Of a stretch of 64,000 nt of DNA, positions 33,596 to 42,859 are shown one piece after another (within the stretch, counting starts at the first letter, position 1; the number at the start of each line of letters is the position of its first letter). Origin of the DNA: Planctomycetota bacterium (lineage in GTDB: Bacteria; Planctomycetota; UBA8742; UBA2392); the NCBI GenBank assembly GCA_019912315.1, contig JAIOJA010000074.1:1-64000 (forward strand). The letters are read 5' to 3'. A model generated the notes under the pieces. That model did no database searches. It was not told the origin of the DNA and saw only the letters and a list, made by a program, of their open reading frames with translations. A program made the position numbers and the translations under genes.

Positions 33596-35599
33596 TCAGT
33601 CCTTGAGGATCCTGGCGACAGCCTGGCTTACCCGCCCGTGAATGCCCTCGGCGTTTCGTACCGCCGCCAGGGTGCCAGCGTCGCCGCGCAGCATGTCGCG
33701 CAGTTTGGTCATGCCTGACGGCTCGGTAGCGAACAGCAGCGCAACGGACCACGCGGCCGCGTAATTTTCACGCAGGCGCCCCGGCACGTAGAACCCGGCG
33801 GACGACGCGGTAAGGGCTGCTTCCAGTTGCTCCGCGCCGGGTGGAGCATCAAGGAAACCTTCGAACTCGCTGGGCAGGGTATCGTAGCGCATCACGCCCT
33901 GCTGAACGCGCCCGGCAGAAAGGAACACGGCCATGCCCTCATTCAGCCAGCGGGGCACCGTGCGCTCGCCCCCCGTGCTCGCCAGCGCCAGGTGCCACAG
34001 CTCATGCACCAGCGTGCGCAGCAACTCGTCTTCACCAAAGGCGCGGCACGCCATTACGGTTGGTCCGCCCTTGATGCCGTGGCTGAGGTACATGCCGGCG
34101 ACGTTGTCCAGGTTGTCGCCCGCCACCAGCAGCGCCGCGCGCAGGTAGGCCACCGGGCCGCTGAAGATCGCAATGCGGCCGGTCAGTGACTCGGCGAGAT
34201 CCGGCAGCCACAGGCGGAACTTCTCAATGTACGGGCGAAGTTTCTCAAGCACAGGCACGAACTGCGCCGGGGAAAGGTCGGTCAGCAGGGTCAGACCCAG
34301 GGGGCCGGGGACTCCGCTTTGCGGCAGCATTGCGGGGTCGTACAGCACCGCGGCGGAATCGGCGAAGGCGGCGACCTGCTGGTGATCAGGGAACTGTCGC
34401 GCGGCCTTGCGCAGGGCCTTCTCGGCGCCCTCGATGTCGCCGCGGTCGGCGCAGAGTCGCCCCTCAATGAGTGCGTAGTCGGGGCGCAATCCTTCGGGCA
34501 GGTCCGCGGCGGCTTCGCGCAAAGTTTTTTCCGCGGCGTCCAGGTCGCCGACGCGGCGGTGCGCCTCGGCGAGCGCCAGGCTGGTCACGTTGGTGCGTTG
34601 CAGTTTGTCGGCGTTGGTCAGCAGCACGCTGCCCGCACCCACGTCGCCCGCGATCAACGCGGCGATGCCTGCCTCGTGCTGGCTTGCGCCCAGTTTCGGG
34701 TGCGCGTTCGCGAGCGCGACCAGGGCTGACGCCCGCTGGTAAATGTCGCCGTCGAGGGCTTTGCGCCGGGCCGCGATTTCCGCGTCGCTGTAGGCGTCCA
34801 GCGCGGCGGAAACGCCCGGGTGGGGGTATTCGCCCAGCCCGGACAGCAGCCCGACGGTAGCGAACTCGCGCAGGCGCGTCAGGGCGTGCCGGGCGTGCAG
34901 GCGTACGTCGGCGTCGGCGATCCATGTTTCGTGCAATCGCATATCAAGGGACAGCGTGCGCAGCCGGGCTGTTTCATCGGTGACCGCGAGCCCGGCGCCG
35001 ACGCCGTTGTCGAGCGTCGCGTCGGCCTGTGTCGTGGTTTCACCGACGACGCCGGTCAGGCTGTCCCTAGCGACGTAGGCCGTGAAGGTGACCGGCAGGA
35101 CGAGCTCCGCGAGTTCGCGCTTGCTGGCATCCACCACGCTGTAGCGTCCGCCGTTGAGCACGCGAATGCGCAACTGCCAGTTGCCCTTGTCCATGTGCTT
35201 GAGTTCAACCAGCCAGGCGGACTCGCCGCTCAAGTCGCGAAAGTGCCAGGCAAAGGCACCGCCGCGGGCGAGCTCGACGATTTCGACCCGCAAAGTCCCG
35301 GATGCCAGCCCCACGTCCAGGACGGCCTCGCAGGTTCCGTGCTCGCGATTGGGGCGCACATCGAGCCCGCTGTCGGTAAGCGAGAAGCGTTCCGCCGCCT
35401 GTTTTTCGCCGGAGCCGCTGAACTCGATCCAGTGTGGCTGATCGCCGGTCAGCGTGTGAGTAAGGACGCCGGCGTGCGCGCGCTGGGTGTCGGCAACAAA
35501 ATCGCCGTCAAAATAGTCGTACGCATCGAAGCCCTGCGCGGATAACGCGCAGGCAAGCCCGAGGGTCAGGGGTAACGCGAATGCCCGTACAATGCTCAA
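33596..35599 (-). CDS. Large secreted TPR protein with HExxH peptidase-like domain
   Basis: A signal peptide (MSIVRAFALPLTLGLACALS) leads into a beta-rich N-terminal domain (~residues 25-230), then TPR-like helices (ALAEAHRRVGDLDAAEKTLR, GDIEGAEKALRKAARQFPD), and a C-terminal domain with His532-Glu-Leu-Trp-His536 in RTLVHELWHLALASTGG and PRWLNEGMAVFLSAG, a gluzincin-like zinc site. The 667-residue protein is probably periplasmic or exported. Substrate unknown. Confidence 0.7.
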   Translation of the reverse strand: MSIVRAFALPLTLGLACALSAQGFDAYDYFDGDFVADTQRAHAGVLTHTLTGDQPHWIEFSGSGEKQAAERFSLTDSGLDVRPNREHGTCEAVLDVGLASGTLRVEIVELARGGAFAWHFRDLSGESAWLVELKHMDKGNWQLRIRVLNGGRYSVVDASKRELAELVLPVTFTAYVARDSLTGVVGETTTQADATLDNGVGAGLAVTDETARLRTLSLDMRLHETWIADADVRLHARHALTRLREFATVGLLSGLGEYPHPGVSAALDAYSDAEIAARRKALDGDIYQRASALVALANAHPKLGASQHEAGIAALIAGDVGAGSVLLTNADKLQRTNVTSLALAEAHRRVGDLDAAEKTLREAAADLPEGLRPDYALIEGRLCADRGDIEGAEKALRKAARQFPDHQQVAAFADSAAVLYDPAMLPQSGVPGPLGLTLLTDLSPAQFVPVLEKLRPYIEKFRLWLPDLAESLTGRIAIFSGPVAYLRAALLVAGDNLDNVAGMYLSHGIKGGPTVMACRAFGEDELLRTLVHELWHLALASTGGERTVPRWLNEGMAVFLSAGRVQQGVMRYDTLPSEFEGFLDAPPGAEQLEAALTASSAGFYVPGRLRENYAAAWSVALLFATEPSGMTKLRDMLRGDAGTLAAVRNAEGIHGRVSQAVARILKD

Positions 35600-35653
35600 C
35601 TGGCGTCCTCAGCCCCGGGGATGCTCGTATTGTAGCACAATCCCCGGAACGCG

Positions 35654-35686
35654 AAACGCCCGCCGACACGTAGCCGGCGGGCGTTT
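35654..35686 (-). terminator. Intrinsic terminator after the DksA-like gene
   Basis: Arms AAACGCCCGCCG (35654-35665) and CGGCGGGCGTTT (35675-35686) form a perfect 12-bp stem with a 9-base loop 18 bp beyond the stop of the DksA-like gene. On the minus strand the stem ends in TTT. Confidence 0.65.
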
Positions 35687-35703
35687 GGATGGGTGCGGAC
35701 AAG

Positions 35704-36531
35704 TTAGACCCGGCGTTCCGGGTGTACTCCGTAGACCTCGCCGCCGCCTTCTTCTTCGTACTTGGTGCGGCAGTGGATGCAGATGCGGGTGTAGGGCATG
35801 GCGCGCAGACGCTCGATGCTGATGTCAATTCCGCAGGCTTCGCACTCGCCGAAGGTGCCCTGGGTGATCTTGTCGAGCGCGCGGGCGATTTCCTTCAACT
35901 CCTCCGTTTCGTTTTCGATCATGGAGAGGTTGAACTCCTGCTCATACTGCTCGAAGCTGGAGTCGGCGAGGTGGTTTGACGACACGTGCTGTGTTTCGTC
36001 GGAAAAGGCCTCGTTCTGAAGGTCGTTCACATCGCCTTGCAGCATCTTGCGGCGGGCGACCAGCAACTCGCGGAACTCCTCCGCTTCCTTTTTGGTCGGC
36101 TTGCGGTGATGAAGGGTGATCGGGTTCTGACCCTTGGATTTCTCCGTGGCGTTCACGTGGCGCAGCTTTTCGCGCGCGGCGGGGGCCGGCGCGGGCGCCG
36201 GGCCGGAACGCTTCAGGCTGATCAGCACGCCCTTGTTCGACACGCGCTTGGCGGTGCGGGCGACGCCGGCCTTCTTGCCGTCTGACTTGGCTGCGGACTT
36301 CTTCCTGGCGGACTTCGGCTTGGCGGCGGTTTTGCCGCTCGACTTGCCCGCTGTTTTCTTCGCGGGCTTGGCGGCGGGCTTTTTGGATGACTTGCCTGCC
36401 GATTTTTTCGTGCCCGACTTTTTTGCGGCGGGCTTTTTGGCCGCCGACTTTTTCACCGGCTTTTTCGACGACTTTTTTGCCGACGTTTTGGCTGTTTTCT
36501 TCACGCTCTTTTTTGCGGCCTTCTTGGCCAT
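35704..36531 (-). CDS. DksA/TraR-type zinc-finger protein with histone-H1-like Lys/Ala tail
   Basis: Start at 36531 (MAKKAAKKSVKKTAKTSAKK); an upstream frame extension is ignored. The first ~100 of 275 residues are a low-complexity Lys/Ala/Ser tail resembling histone H1 and bacterial H1-like proteins. After a spacer comes a DksA-like coiled coil (EAEEFRELLVARRKMLQGDV, MIENETEELKEIARALDKIT) and the C4 zinc finger GECEACGIDISIERLRAMPY then TRICIHCRTKYEE. DksA/TraR proteins act in the RNA polymerase secondary channel; the tail would add nucleic-acid binding. A fused arrangement with such a long tail is unusual. Confidence 0.85.
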   Translation of the reverse strand: MAKKAAKKSVKKTAKTSAKKSSKKPVKKSAAKKPAAKKSGTKKSAGKSSKKPAAKPAKKTAGKSSGKTAAKPKSARKKSAAKSDGKKAGVARTAKRVSNKGVLISLKRSGPAPAPAPAAREKLRHVNATEKSKGQNPITLHHRKPTKKEAEEFRELLVARRKMLQGDVNDLQNEAFSDETQHVSSNHLADSSFEQYEQEFNLSMIENETEELKEIARALDKITQGTFGECEACGIDISIERLRAMPYTRICIHCRTKYEEEGGGEVYGVHPERRV

Positions 36532-36628
36532 GGTACCGCTCGCTTTCTCTGGCCGCGGTACTTCGCGGCATCCTGAAAAATGCGCGGAAAGCATAGGCGC
36601 GGAGGGTGCCCTGTCAAGCAAAACGCCC

Positions 36629-37027
36629 TCAATCCGCCGAAAACGGGGGCTTCTCGATCAGGCGCTTCAGAACCGGCAGGTTCGGCTCAAGAAAACGCAG
36701 TTTCAGCACTTCCTCAGGTACCAGCCAGCGGTGCTCCAGCGCGTCGGGGCCGGGGAGCGCGTCGTCAGGTTTGCGCCCGACGAAGAAGGTCAAACGCACG
36801 CGCCGCCCCGGAAAGTCCACGATCTCAACGGCGTATTCCGTCAGCGCGAGAGCCGCAATGCCTATTTCCTCGCTAAGTTCGCGCCTCGCGCATTCCAGCG
36901 CCGATTCATCGCCGTCGCGCTTTCCGCCCGGCCATTCCCACCAGCCGCCGAAGTAGCTGCCCTCGGGGCGTCTGTTCACCAGCATTCGCGGGCCGTCGTA
37001 CAGGATGACGACGGACACTTCGATCAT
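36629..37027 (-). CDS. NUDIX hydrolase (MutT-like)
   Basis: From ATG 37027 the product starts MIEVSVVILYDGPRMLVNRR and contains the NUDIX box GGKRDGDESALECARRELSE followed by EIGI, with the complete Gx5Ex7REUxEExGU pattern. FGGWWEWPGGKRDGDES resembles the 8-oxo-dGTPase MutT and adenine glycosylase C-terminal domains. It likely sanitises nucleotides. A GTG at 37045 is an alternative start. Confidence 0.88.
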   Translation of the reverse strand: MIEVSVVILYDGPRMLVNRRPEGSYFGGWWEWPGGKRDGDESALECARRELSEEIGIAALALTEYAVEIVDFPGRRVRLTFFVGRKPDDALPGPDALEHRWLVPEEVLKLRFLEPNLPVLKRLIEKPPFSAD

Positions 37028-37105
37028 TGGAATGGCGTCGGGCACAGGTTTCTCACTGGCTTTCTCACCGGCTTCATCGCGCTACACTCGTACAATAGGC
37101 GGAAG

Positions 37106-39220
37106 ATGGACTGGATAAAAGACAACTGGAAGCGCGTCGCCAAATGGTCCGGGCTGGGGCTTGGTTGCTTCGTGGTCGCCGTGCTCGGCTTCGTGCTGTC
37201 GCGCTACATTGCGGCCGGCAGCGAGTATGAAGGCGGGCTGCTGGACCTCGCCCCGACGGATGTGTCGGTCGTGATGACCGTGGACAACGTTCCGAACCGC
37301 AAGGGCGAGTTCGAGCGTTTTCTGGATGACCTGCTGATGCAGCCGTCTCTGCCCCGGTTCGAGAACTCCGGGTTGTGGGAGGACACGGGCGGCGAAGTTG
37401 TCGGCGATTCGCTGGCGGAATTCCGCACCGAGACCTACGAAAAGGGACTTGCCAGCGCGCGCGACAACGCCGACCGGGTGGGGATCGAGTTGTTCAAGGA
37501 TGTCCTGGACGGCGAGCTGGTGATCTGTACCGACAAGGGGCCAGACAAGACCGACATGCTGATCCTGACGCGCGTTGCACGTGGCGCGCGGTTCAAGTGG
37601 CAGTTCATCGACATGGCGTCGGGTTTCTTTCCCGACGAGCCGAACCAGCCGAAATTCGAGTACAGCGGCGGCATACTGAAAATCACGCCGCCGGGCGAAG
37701 TCGAAGACGCCAAGGCGCCGGAGACCATGTACGTCACAATTCTCGACGACGTGCTGGTGATCTCGAACAGTGAGCGTCTGATGGGCGGGACGATCCGCCT
37801 TCACGCGAACGGCGAAAAGGGGATATCCGCGGACAAAACCTACCGCGACACGCTTGCCCTCGTCGCGCCCGAACTGCGGGAGCGCCACTTCAGCGGCATC
37901 TGGCTGAACCTTGACCGGATGCGCGAGCGCCTGCCAGCCGAGGAAACCGACGACGGTGGGCTCGTCAGCCCCGTTGACGCGTTCGGTTCGCTGCCCACCA
38001 GCGTTGTGTCGATTTACCCCGATATCTTCATGCCTGTGAATCGCATAGTGACCCAGAACCTCGACACCCGGCCCTTCGAAGCGGCTTACTACGGCGTGGA
38101 CATCACGGAGCCTTCACAGGTTACCTTTGACCAGTACCTGCTCGCGCATCCGGAGCGCATTAACGCCCCGGAATTCAACCACCTGCGCAAAACCTGGTCG
38201 CAACCTGCCGCCAAGGAGACACAGCTGGGGCTGCTGCCGCCGGACACCATGATGCAGGTCAGTTACCGCCAGCCCATGAACGTGCTGTATAACGACGTAC
38301 TCGACGATGACTCTCGCGGCAGCCTGGTCGGCGACTTCGTGGTCGCCCTGAACCAGCCGGGCGTCATGCAGCACGTACCGGGTGATGTCAGCGAGCTGCT
38401 GTTTGCGGCGGTGCCTACGTCCTACGCGCCGGGGGCCAGCTTCCCGCTTGCCGGCACCGACTTTCCCCTGCCAGGCTTTGTGATCGCCTTCCGCGCGCCG
38501 GATGCCGACCCGGTGATCGCCCGGGCGCTGCTTGAGGAATACCTGCAGGTGCAGCGCGGGCGCAACAGCAAGGACAGTGACGGCGAAAGAAAGCAGGGCC
38601 CGGTGCAGGTCATCGACCTGATTATTTCCGGGCAGCGGGTTTACGGGTTTCAGGACCCGCGCGAAGAGGACAATTTCATCCGCCGACTCAATCGCAGCAT
38701 CCGCGCCGCGTACATTGGCGAATGGCTGATGCTGACCAACAGCGAAGCGCTGATCACGCACACCATCAACGCGCGCGACGGCAGCGCCAAAGGGCTTGCC
38801 GAGGCGCCGGGCTCGCCCTGGCGGTCCCTGCCGGAGGTCGGTAACGCGACGATTTATCTGAATTTTGACGAGTTCGCGGAGTTCGCCTCAAGCCCGCAGC
38901 TCTTCAAGGTGCTGCGCGACAACAAGTACAACCCCACGCTCATTGAGGGACAGGACCCGGGCGAATTGCGCCGATCCATCGCGCGCGAGTTGGGCTATGA
39001 TGCCGGCGATACGTCCAGCCTGACCAAACCCGATGTGTCCAACGAGTACCAGCGCCGCAAGATCGCCTGGGAACAGAAGTGCCGGATTGAAGGCGACCAG
39101 TACGTGTCCGAGCTGCAACGGGACATGAACGCCCTGCGCTTCTTCGAAGACCTGGCACTCACGACAACCTTCCACCCGGACCACCTGCACGTCCGCGGCA
39201 TCCTGCGCATCGGCGACTGA
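37106..39220 (+). CDS. Large membrane-anchored hypothetical protein
   Basis: The ATG at 37106 with GGAAG just upstream is chosen; the longer open frame 5' of it is antisense to the DksA-like and NUDIX genes. The 704-residue product has one N-terminal helix (GLGLGCFVVAVLGFVLSRYI) and a large mixed domain with segments such as DLAPTDVSVVMTVDNVPNRK and GNATIYLNFDEFAEFASSPQ. It resembles DUF3352-like periplasmic proteins only weakly. Function unknown. Confidence 0.7.
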   Translation: MDWIKDNWKRVAKWSGLGLGCFVVAVLGFVLSRYIAAGSEYEGGLLDLAPTDVSVVMTVDNVPNRKGEFERFLDDLLMQPSLPRFENSGLWEDTGGEVVGDSLAEFRTETYEKGLASARDNADRVGIELFKDVLDGELVICTDKGPDKTDMLILTRVARGARFKWQFIDMASGFFPDEPNQPKFEYSGGILKITPPGEVEDAKAPETMYVTILDDVLVISNSERLMGGTIRLHANGEKGISADKTYRDTLALVAPELRERHFSGIWLNLDRMRERLPAEETDDGGLVSPVDAFGSLPTSVVSIYPDIFMPVNRIVTQNLDTRPFEAAYYGVDITEPSQVTFDQYLLAHPERINAPEFNHLRKTWSQPAAKETQLGLLPPDTMMQVSYRQPMNVLYNDVLDDDSRGSLVGDFVVALNQPGVMQHVPGDVSELLFAAVPTSYAPGASFPLAGTDFPLPGFVIAFRAPDADPVIARALLEEYLQVQRGRNSKDSDGERKQGPVQVIDLIISGQRVYGFQDPREEDNFIRRLNRSIRAAYIGEWLMLTNSEALITHTINARDGSAKGLAEAPGSPWRSLPEVGNATIYLNFDEFAEFASSPQLFKVLRDNKYNPTLIEGQDPGELRRSIARELGYDAGDTSSLTKPDVSNEYQRRKIAWEQKCRIEGDQYVSELQRDMNALRFFEDLALTTTFHPDHLHVRGILRIGD

Positions 39221-39224
39221 TCGC

Positions 39225-40568
39225 CTACAGCCCCGCCCGGGCGCGCACGAATGCCAAAGCCTGCTCGCGGCTCTCGATACGACCCTCAAGCATCTCGTCC
39301 TCGACAGCCGTCAGTAACTCCCGGTAGCGAGGCCCGGGCGGCAGCCCCAGGGCCATCAGGTCGTTGCCGTCGATTGGCAGCTTCGGAGACAGTCTTTCCG
39401 GCTCGCGCTGGAACTCCGTCATGCGCTGCAACACGTATTTGTACGTATCAAGATCTCCCGGCCCCGCGAGGCAGTCAATGCGGTGCAGCTCAAGGTCTTC
39501 CTGGAAGTGCGGCTTGCGCACAAAGCGCTTAAGCGTGCTGGTCTTCATCTTCTGGACGTTCATGAACTTCAAGTGGTCCGCAACCAGTGACTGCACGCGT
39601 TCAATAACGTCCGTGGGAAACTTCAGGCGCCGCAGGATGCGCACCGCCATCTCCGCGCCCAGCTTGTCGTGCCCATGAAACCGGATGCGATCGCCCGTGT
39701 CGTCATAGGTCGGGGGCTTGCCCACATCGTGCAGCAGCACCCCCAGGGCGACCGTGATCGTCACCGGGTGGGGCATCAGGTCCAGGGCCAGCATGGTGTG
39801 CGTCCAGACGTCGCCTTCAGGGTGGTACTCCGGCGGCTGCTTCACGCCGACCATGGCGCTGATTTCCGGCAGGATTTCATCCAGCAGCCCGGTTTCGAAC
39901 ATCAGGCGGAAACCGCGGCTCTGTCCGCGCGCGGTCAGCAGTTTCGTTAACTCGGCCTGGATACGCTCGGCGCTGACCACGTTGATCTCGCCGGACATAT
40001 CGGCGACCGCGGCCAGTGTCCTGTCGTCGATATCGAAGTTCAGCCCGGCGGCGAAGCGCACGGCGCGAATCAGGCGCAGCTTGTCTTCCTCGAATCGCGC
40101 GCGCGGGTCACCCACGGCGCGGATCAGCCCGGCCTCCAGGTCTTTCAGTCCGCCAACGTAGTCGTGTACCTCGCCGGTTCCCGGGTCGAGGAACAGGGCG
40201 TTAATCGTGAAATCTCGCCGTGCGGCGTCTTCCGCGGCGTTGGTGAAGCGCACGCTGCTGGGGCGGCGCCCGTCGAGATACGGGCCGTCAAAGCGGAAAG
40301 TCGCGACCTCGACTTCCAGGGTCTTGAGTTTTTCGTCCAGCACCTTGATCACGCCGAACGCTTTGCCGACCGCAACCGTGCGCGCGAACAGGGCCTCAAC
40401 CTCGTCCGGTGTGGCACTGGTGGCGACGTCGTAGTCCTTGGGGTCGCGCTTGAGCAGCAGGTCGCGCACGCATCCGCCCGCAAGCAGGGCATCGTGCCCG
40501 GCCTTGCGAAGCTCATGCACGACTCGTTTAGCCAGCGCGGCGGCGGGGATGTTCGGCAACTCAATCAT
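39225..40568 (-). CDS. CCA tRNA nucleotidyltransferase / poly(A) polymerase family
   Basis: The 447-residue protein has the class II nucleotidyltransferase head: DALLAGGCVRDLLLKRDPKD then YDVATSATPDEVEALF with the catalytic DxD-type acidic pair, RRDFTINALFLDP, and DPRARFEEDKLRLIRAVRFA. The C-terminal HD domain (GVLLHDVGKPPTYDDTG, HGHDKLGAEMA) adds a metal-dependent phosphohydrolase. This matches bacterial CCA-adding enzymes with HD domain; the distinction from a poly(A) polymerase cannot be made here. Confidence 0.9.
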   Translation of the reverse strand: MIELPNIPAAALAKRVVHELRKAGHDALLAGGCVRDLLLKRDPKDYDVATSATPDEVEALFARTVAVGKAFGVIKVLDEKLKTLEVEVATFRFDGPYLDGRRPSSVRFTNAAEDAARRDFTINALFLDPGTGEVHDYVGGLKDLEAGLIRAVGDPRARFEEDKLRLIRAVRFAAGLNFDIDDRTLAAVADMSGEINVVSAERIQAELTKLLTARGQSRGFRLMFETGLLDEILPEISAMVGVKQPPEYHPEGDVWTHTMLALDLMPHPVTITVALGVLLHDVGKPPTYDDTGDRIRFHGHDKLGAEMAVRILRRLKFPTDVIERVQSLVADHLKFMNVQKMKTSTLKRFVRKPHFQEDLELHRIDCLAGPGDLDTYKYVLQRMTEFQREPERLSPKLPIDGNDLMALGLPPGPRYRELLTAVEDEMLEGRIESREQALAFVRARAGL

Positions 40569-40634
40569 GTTGACAGACTACCACCCGGGACCCTTGCAGA
40601 TAAACGCCGAAGGGTTGCCGGCCGCAACAGCCTG

Positions 40635-42380
40635 CTATGCGGCGCGGGCGGGGTTGGGGTGCGGGGTCAGCGTCTCCACGGCCTGGTGCGCGCTAAGGAA
40701 GATTTGCCCGGGTTTGAGGTGTTTCGCGAAGTCTACCCGATTCAGACGGTCCATCACCGGGCCTTTGACTTCGGCCAGGTGCAGGGTGACACCGGCGTCG
40801 CGGAACTTCACCACCAGCCCTTCCAGCGAATCCAGCGCCGATGCATCAATGCTGTTGACCGCGCTGGCGATGAACACCAGGTGCTTTATCTCCGCCTGGT
40901 CAGCTATCAGTTGCTGCAACTGGTCTTCCAGGAAGCGTGTGTTGCCGAAGTAGAGACTTTCGTCGATGCGTACAAGCAGCACGCCCGGATAGGTCGTAAC
41001 CGTGTGGCGGGCGACGTTTCGGAAGTGCTCACTGTGTCCCAGGCGTCCGACTACGGCCATATGGGGGCGACTCGTGCGCCACAGGAAGGCCAGCACGGAC
41101 ATGCCCACGCCGAGCCCGATGCCGATCTCCACGCCCGCGCCCAGCACGCCGACGATCGTCAGCCCCATCAGCGCACCGTCGACGCGGCTGTAGCGCCAGA
41201 GGCGAAGCAGCTCACGGAAGTTCACCAGACCGGCGACAGCCACGATCACCGTTGCGCCCAGCACAACCTGCGGCAGGGCGGAAAACACCGGCGCCAGGAA
41301 CAACGCCACCAGCGCAATCAAGCCTGCCGTGATCAGGCTGGCCAGCCCGGTGTTGGCGCCCGCGTCAAAGTTGACGGCCGAGCGACTGAAGCCGCCCGTG
41401 ACCGGCATGCCGCCGGAGAAGCCGGCGGCGATGTTGGCGGCGCCAAGCGCGACCAGTTCCTGGTTCGGGTCGATCGCCTGGCGTTTGCGCGCGCCGAGCG
41501 AGCGCCCGACACTGACGCTTTCCACGTAGCCGGCCAGCACGATTGCCAGCGCGGCCGGCACCAGCGCGCTGATGACCGGCAACTCGAGTGACGGCAACGT
41601 GATACCCGGCAGCCCTGTAGTGAAGTCGCCGACAACTTTGATGCCCCAAATCGAGTCCAGACGGAACAACGCCACCCCGCCAATGCCGATCAGCACCAGC
41701 AGCGCGGGGCCGACACGCGAGATCAGCTGGGCGGCGCCCTTAGACACGAACTTCTCAAGCACCAGGCGCAACGGTTTGCGTGTGAGCAGCAACAGCGCGA
41801 TGGAGGCGATGCCCAGACCCAGCGTTGCAAGGTTCGTCTCGCCCAGTGCACCCACCAGCGCCAGCACGCCTTCATAAGGAAAGTGACCTGCCGCGGCCTG
41901 CACGCCGAAGATGTGTTTGAGCTGGCTCAGAATAATGAGAATACTGGAGCCGGTGATGAAGCCGGCGACGACCGGGTGGGACAGCAGGCTCGCGACAAAA
42001 CCGCCGCGCACCAGCCCCAACGCCAGTTGAAACACGCCGGTCATCAACGCAAGTAACAGAGCCAGCTGGACGTACTCAGCGCTGAATGGTGCTGCGAAGG
42101 GCGTAAGGGCGGTGGCGGTCATGAGGCTGATGACAGCCACCGGCCCGACGCTCAGCACCCGGCTGCTGCCCAGCAACCCGTAAATCGCAAGTGGGAAGAT
42201 GCTGGCGTACAGCCCGATCTCCGGTGGCAGTCCGGCCAGCATGGCGTAGGCCAGGCTCTGGGGAATCAGCATGACGGTAACGATCACGCCCGCGGTCAGG
42301 TCGCCCGGCAGGTTTTTGCGTTCATAGCGCAACAGCCAGTCCGTGAACGGGATATAGCGCCTTAGTGCGGAGGATTTCAT
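40635..42380 (-). CDS. SulP-family anion transporter with STAS domain
   Basis: From the ATG at 42380 (GGAG nine bases upstream) the 581-residue protein begins MKSSALRRYIPFTDWLLRYE. It has 10-12 membrane helices with the SulP signature blocks (PGDLTAGVIVTVMLIPQSLA, YAMLAGLPPEIGLYASIFPL) and a cytoplasmic STAS domain (VLLVRIDESLYFGNTRFLED, NSIDASALDSLEGLVVKFRD). SulP proteins move sulfate, bicarbonate and related anions. It lies 43 bp downstream of the ArsR regulator and is divergent from the persulfide-handling genes, suggesting import or export of an oxidised sulfur product. Confidence 0.93.
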   Translation of the reverse strand: MKSSALRRYIPFTDWLLRYERKNLPGDLTAGVIVTVMLIPQSLAYAMLAGLPPEIGLYASIFPLAIYGLLGSSRVLSVGPVAVISLMTATALTPFAAPFSAEYVQLALLLALMTGVFQLALGLVRGGFVASLLSHPVVAGFITGSSILIILSQLKHIFGVQAAAGHFPYEGVLALVGALGETNLATLGLGIASIALLLLTRKPLRLVLEKFVSKGAAQLISRVGPALLVLIGIGGVALFRLDSIWGIKVVGDFTTGLPGITLPSLELPVISALVPAALAIVLAGYVESVSVGRSLGARKRQAIDPNQELVALGAANIAAGFSGGMPVTGGFSRSAVNFDAGANTGLASLITAGLIALVALFLAPVFSALPQVVLGATVIVAVAGLVNFRELLRLWRYSRVDGALMGLTIVGVLGAGVEIGIGLGVGMSVLAFLWRTSRPHMAVVGRLGHSEHFRNVARHTVTTYPGVLLVRIDESLYFGNTRFLEDQLQQLIADQAEIKHLVFIASAVNSIDASALDSLEGLVVKFRDAGVTLHLAEVKGPVMDRLNRVDFAKHLKPGQIFLSAHQAVETLTPHPNPARAA

Positions 42381-42423
42381 GTTGCCGATCTCCATTTCGG
42401 TGTCCTGCGGCGGGGCGCCTGCG

Positions 42424-42756
42424 CTACGCCATTGCTTTCAGGTCGTCGCCGAGTTTGCGGGCGATGCTGCTGCACATCAGGTCACACAACTGGAAAACGC
42501 TGGAATCCGCGATGCTGTAGACGGTGTACAGGCCGTCCTTGCGGCGCTGCACAAAACCCGCGTCGGCGAGCTGTGACAGATGCTTGCTGACATTGGCCTG
42601 GCTCAGCCCTGTGGCTTCGACCAGCTCATTCACATTCATTTCCTGCTGCATCAAGGCATTCAGCAGGGCCAGCCGGGCGGGCTCACCCAGCAGCTTGAAA
42701 CGGGCTGCCACCAGCCCCAGGGCCTCAGTGCTCATTTGTTTCTTCTTTTTTGCCAT
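42424..42756 (-). CDS. ArsR/SmtB-family regulator, candidate (per)sulfide sensor
   Basis: The 110-residue protein has a Lys-rich start and the winged helix FKLLGEPARLALLNALMQQE, NVNELVEATGLSQANVSKHL and GFVQRRKDGLYTVYSIAD. Two Cys sit one helical turn apart at Cys91 and Cys95 (LCDLMC), close to one of the two positions used by BigR/SqrR-type persulfide sensors, although the second Cys of BigR, in the alpha-2 region, is absent. It is divergent from the metallo-beta-lactamase-rhodanese gene over a perfect palindrome, so it most likely represses both directions. Confidence 0.85.
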   Translation of the reverse strand: MAKKKKQMSTEALGLVAARFKLLGEPARLALLNALMQQEMNVNELVEATGLSQANVSKHLSQLADAGFVQRRKDGLYTVYSIADSSVFQLCDLMCSSIARKLGDDLKAMA

Positions 42757-42772
42757 GGTGAACCCTTTCGCT

Positions 42773-42806
42773 ATTGACTATATAACCATAAGGGAATATA
42801 GTCAAT
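42773..42806. promoter_or_regulatory. Symmetric divergent promoter-operator
   Basis: ATTGACTATAT (42773-42783) and its exact reverse complement ATATAGTCAAT (42796-42806) are separated by 12 bp. On the plus strand TTGACT (42774-42779) and TATAGT (42797-42802) are spaced by 17 bp, a near-consensus promoter; by symmetry the same is true on the minus strand (-35 at 42800-42805, -10 at 42777-42782). The palindrome thus provides both promoters and the likely ArsR-family operator. Confidence 0.88.
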
Positions 42807-42859
42807 TCCATGATTGTTCAGATAGCAACACCGGAACACAGATCCTAAGGAGAATGAAC

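Noticed and set aside
36134..37105. A long plus-strand extension upstream of the protein at 37106.
   Set aside because: It is antisense to the DksA-like and NUDIX genes and has low-complexity Phe/Ala runs that mirror the Lys/Ala tail; a good start with ribosome-binding site lies at 37106.
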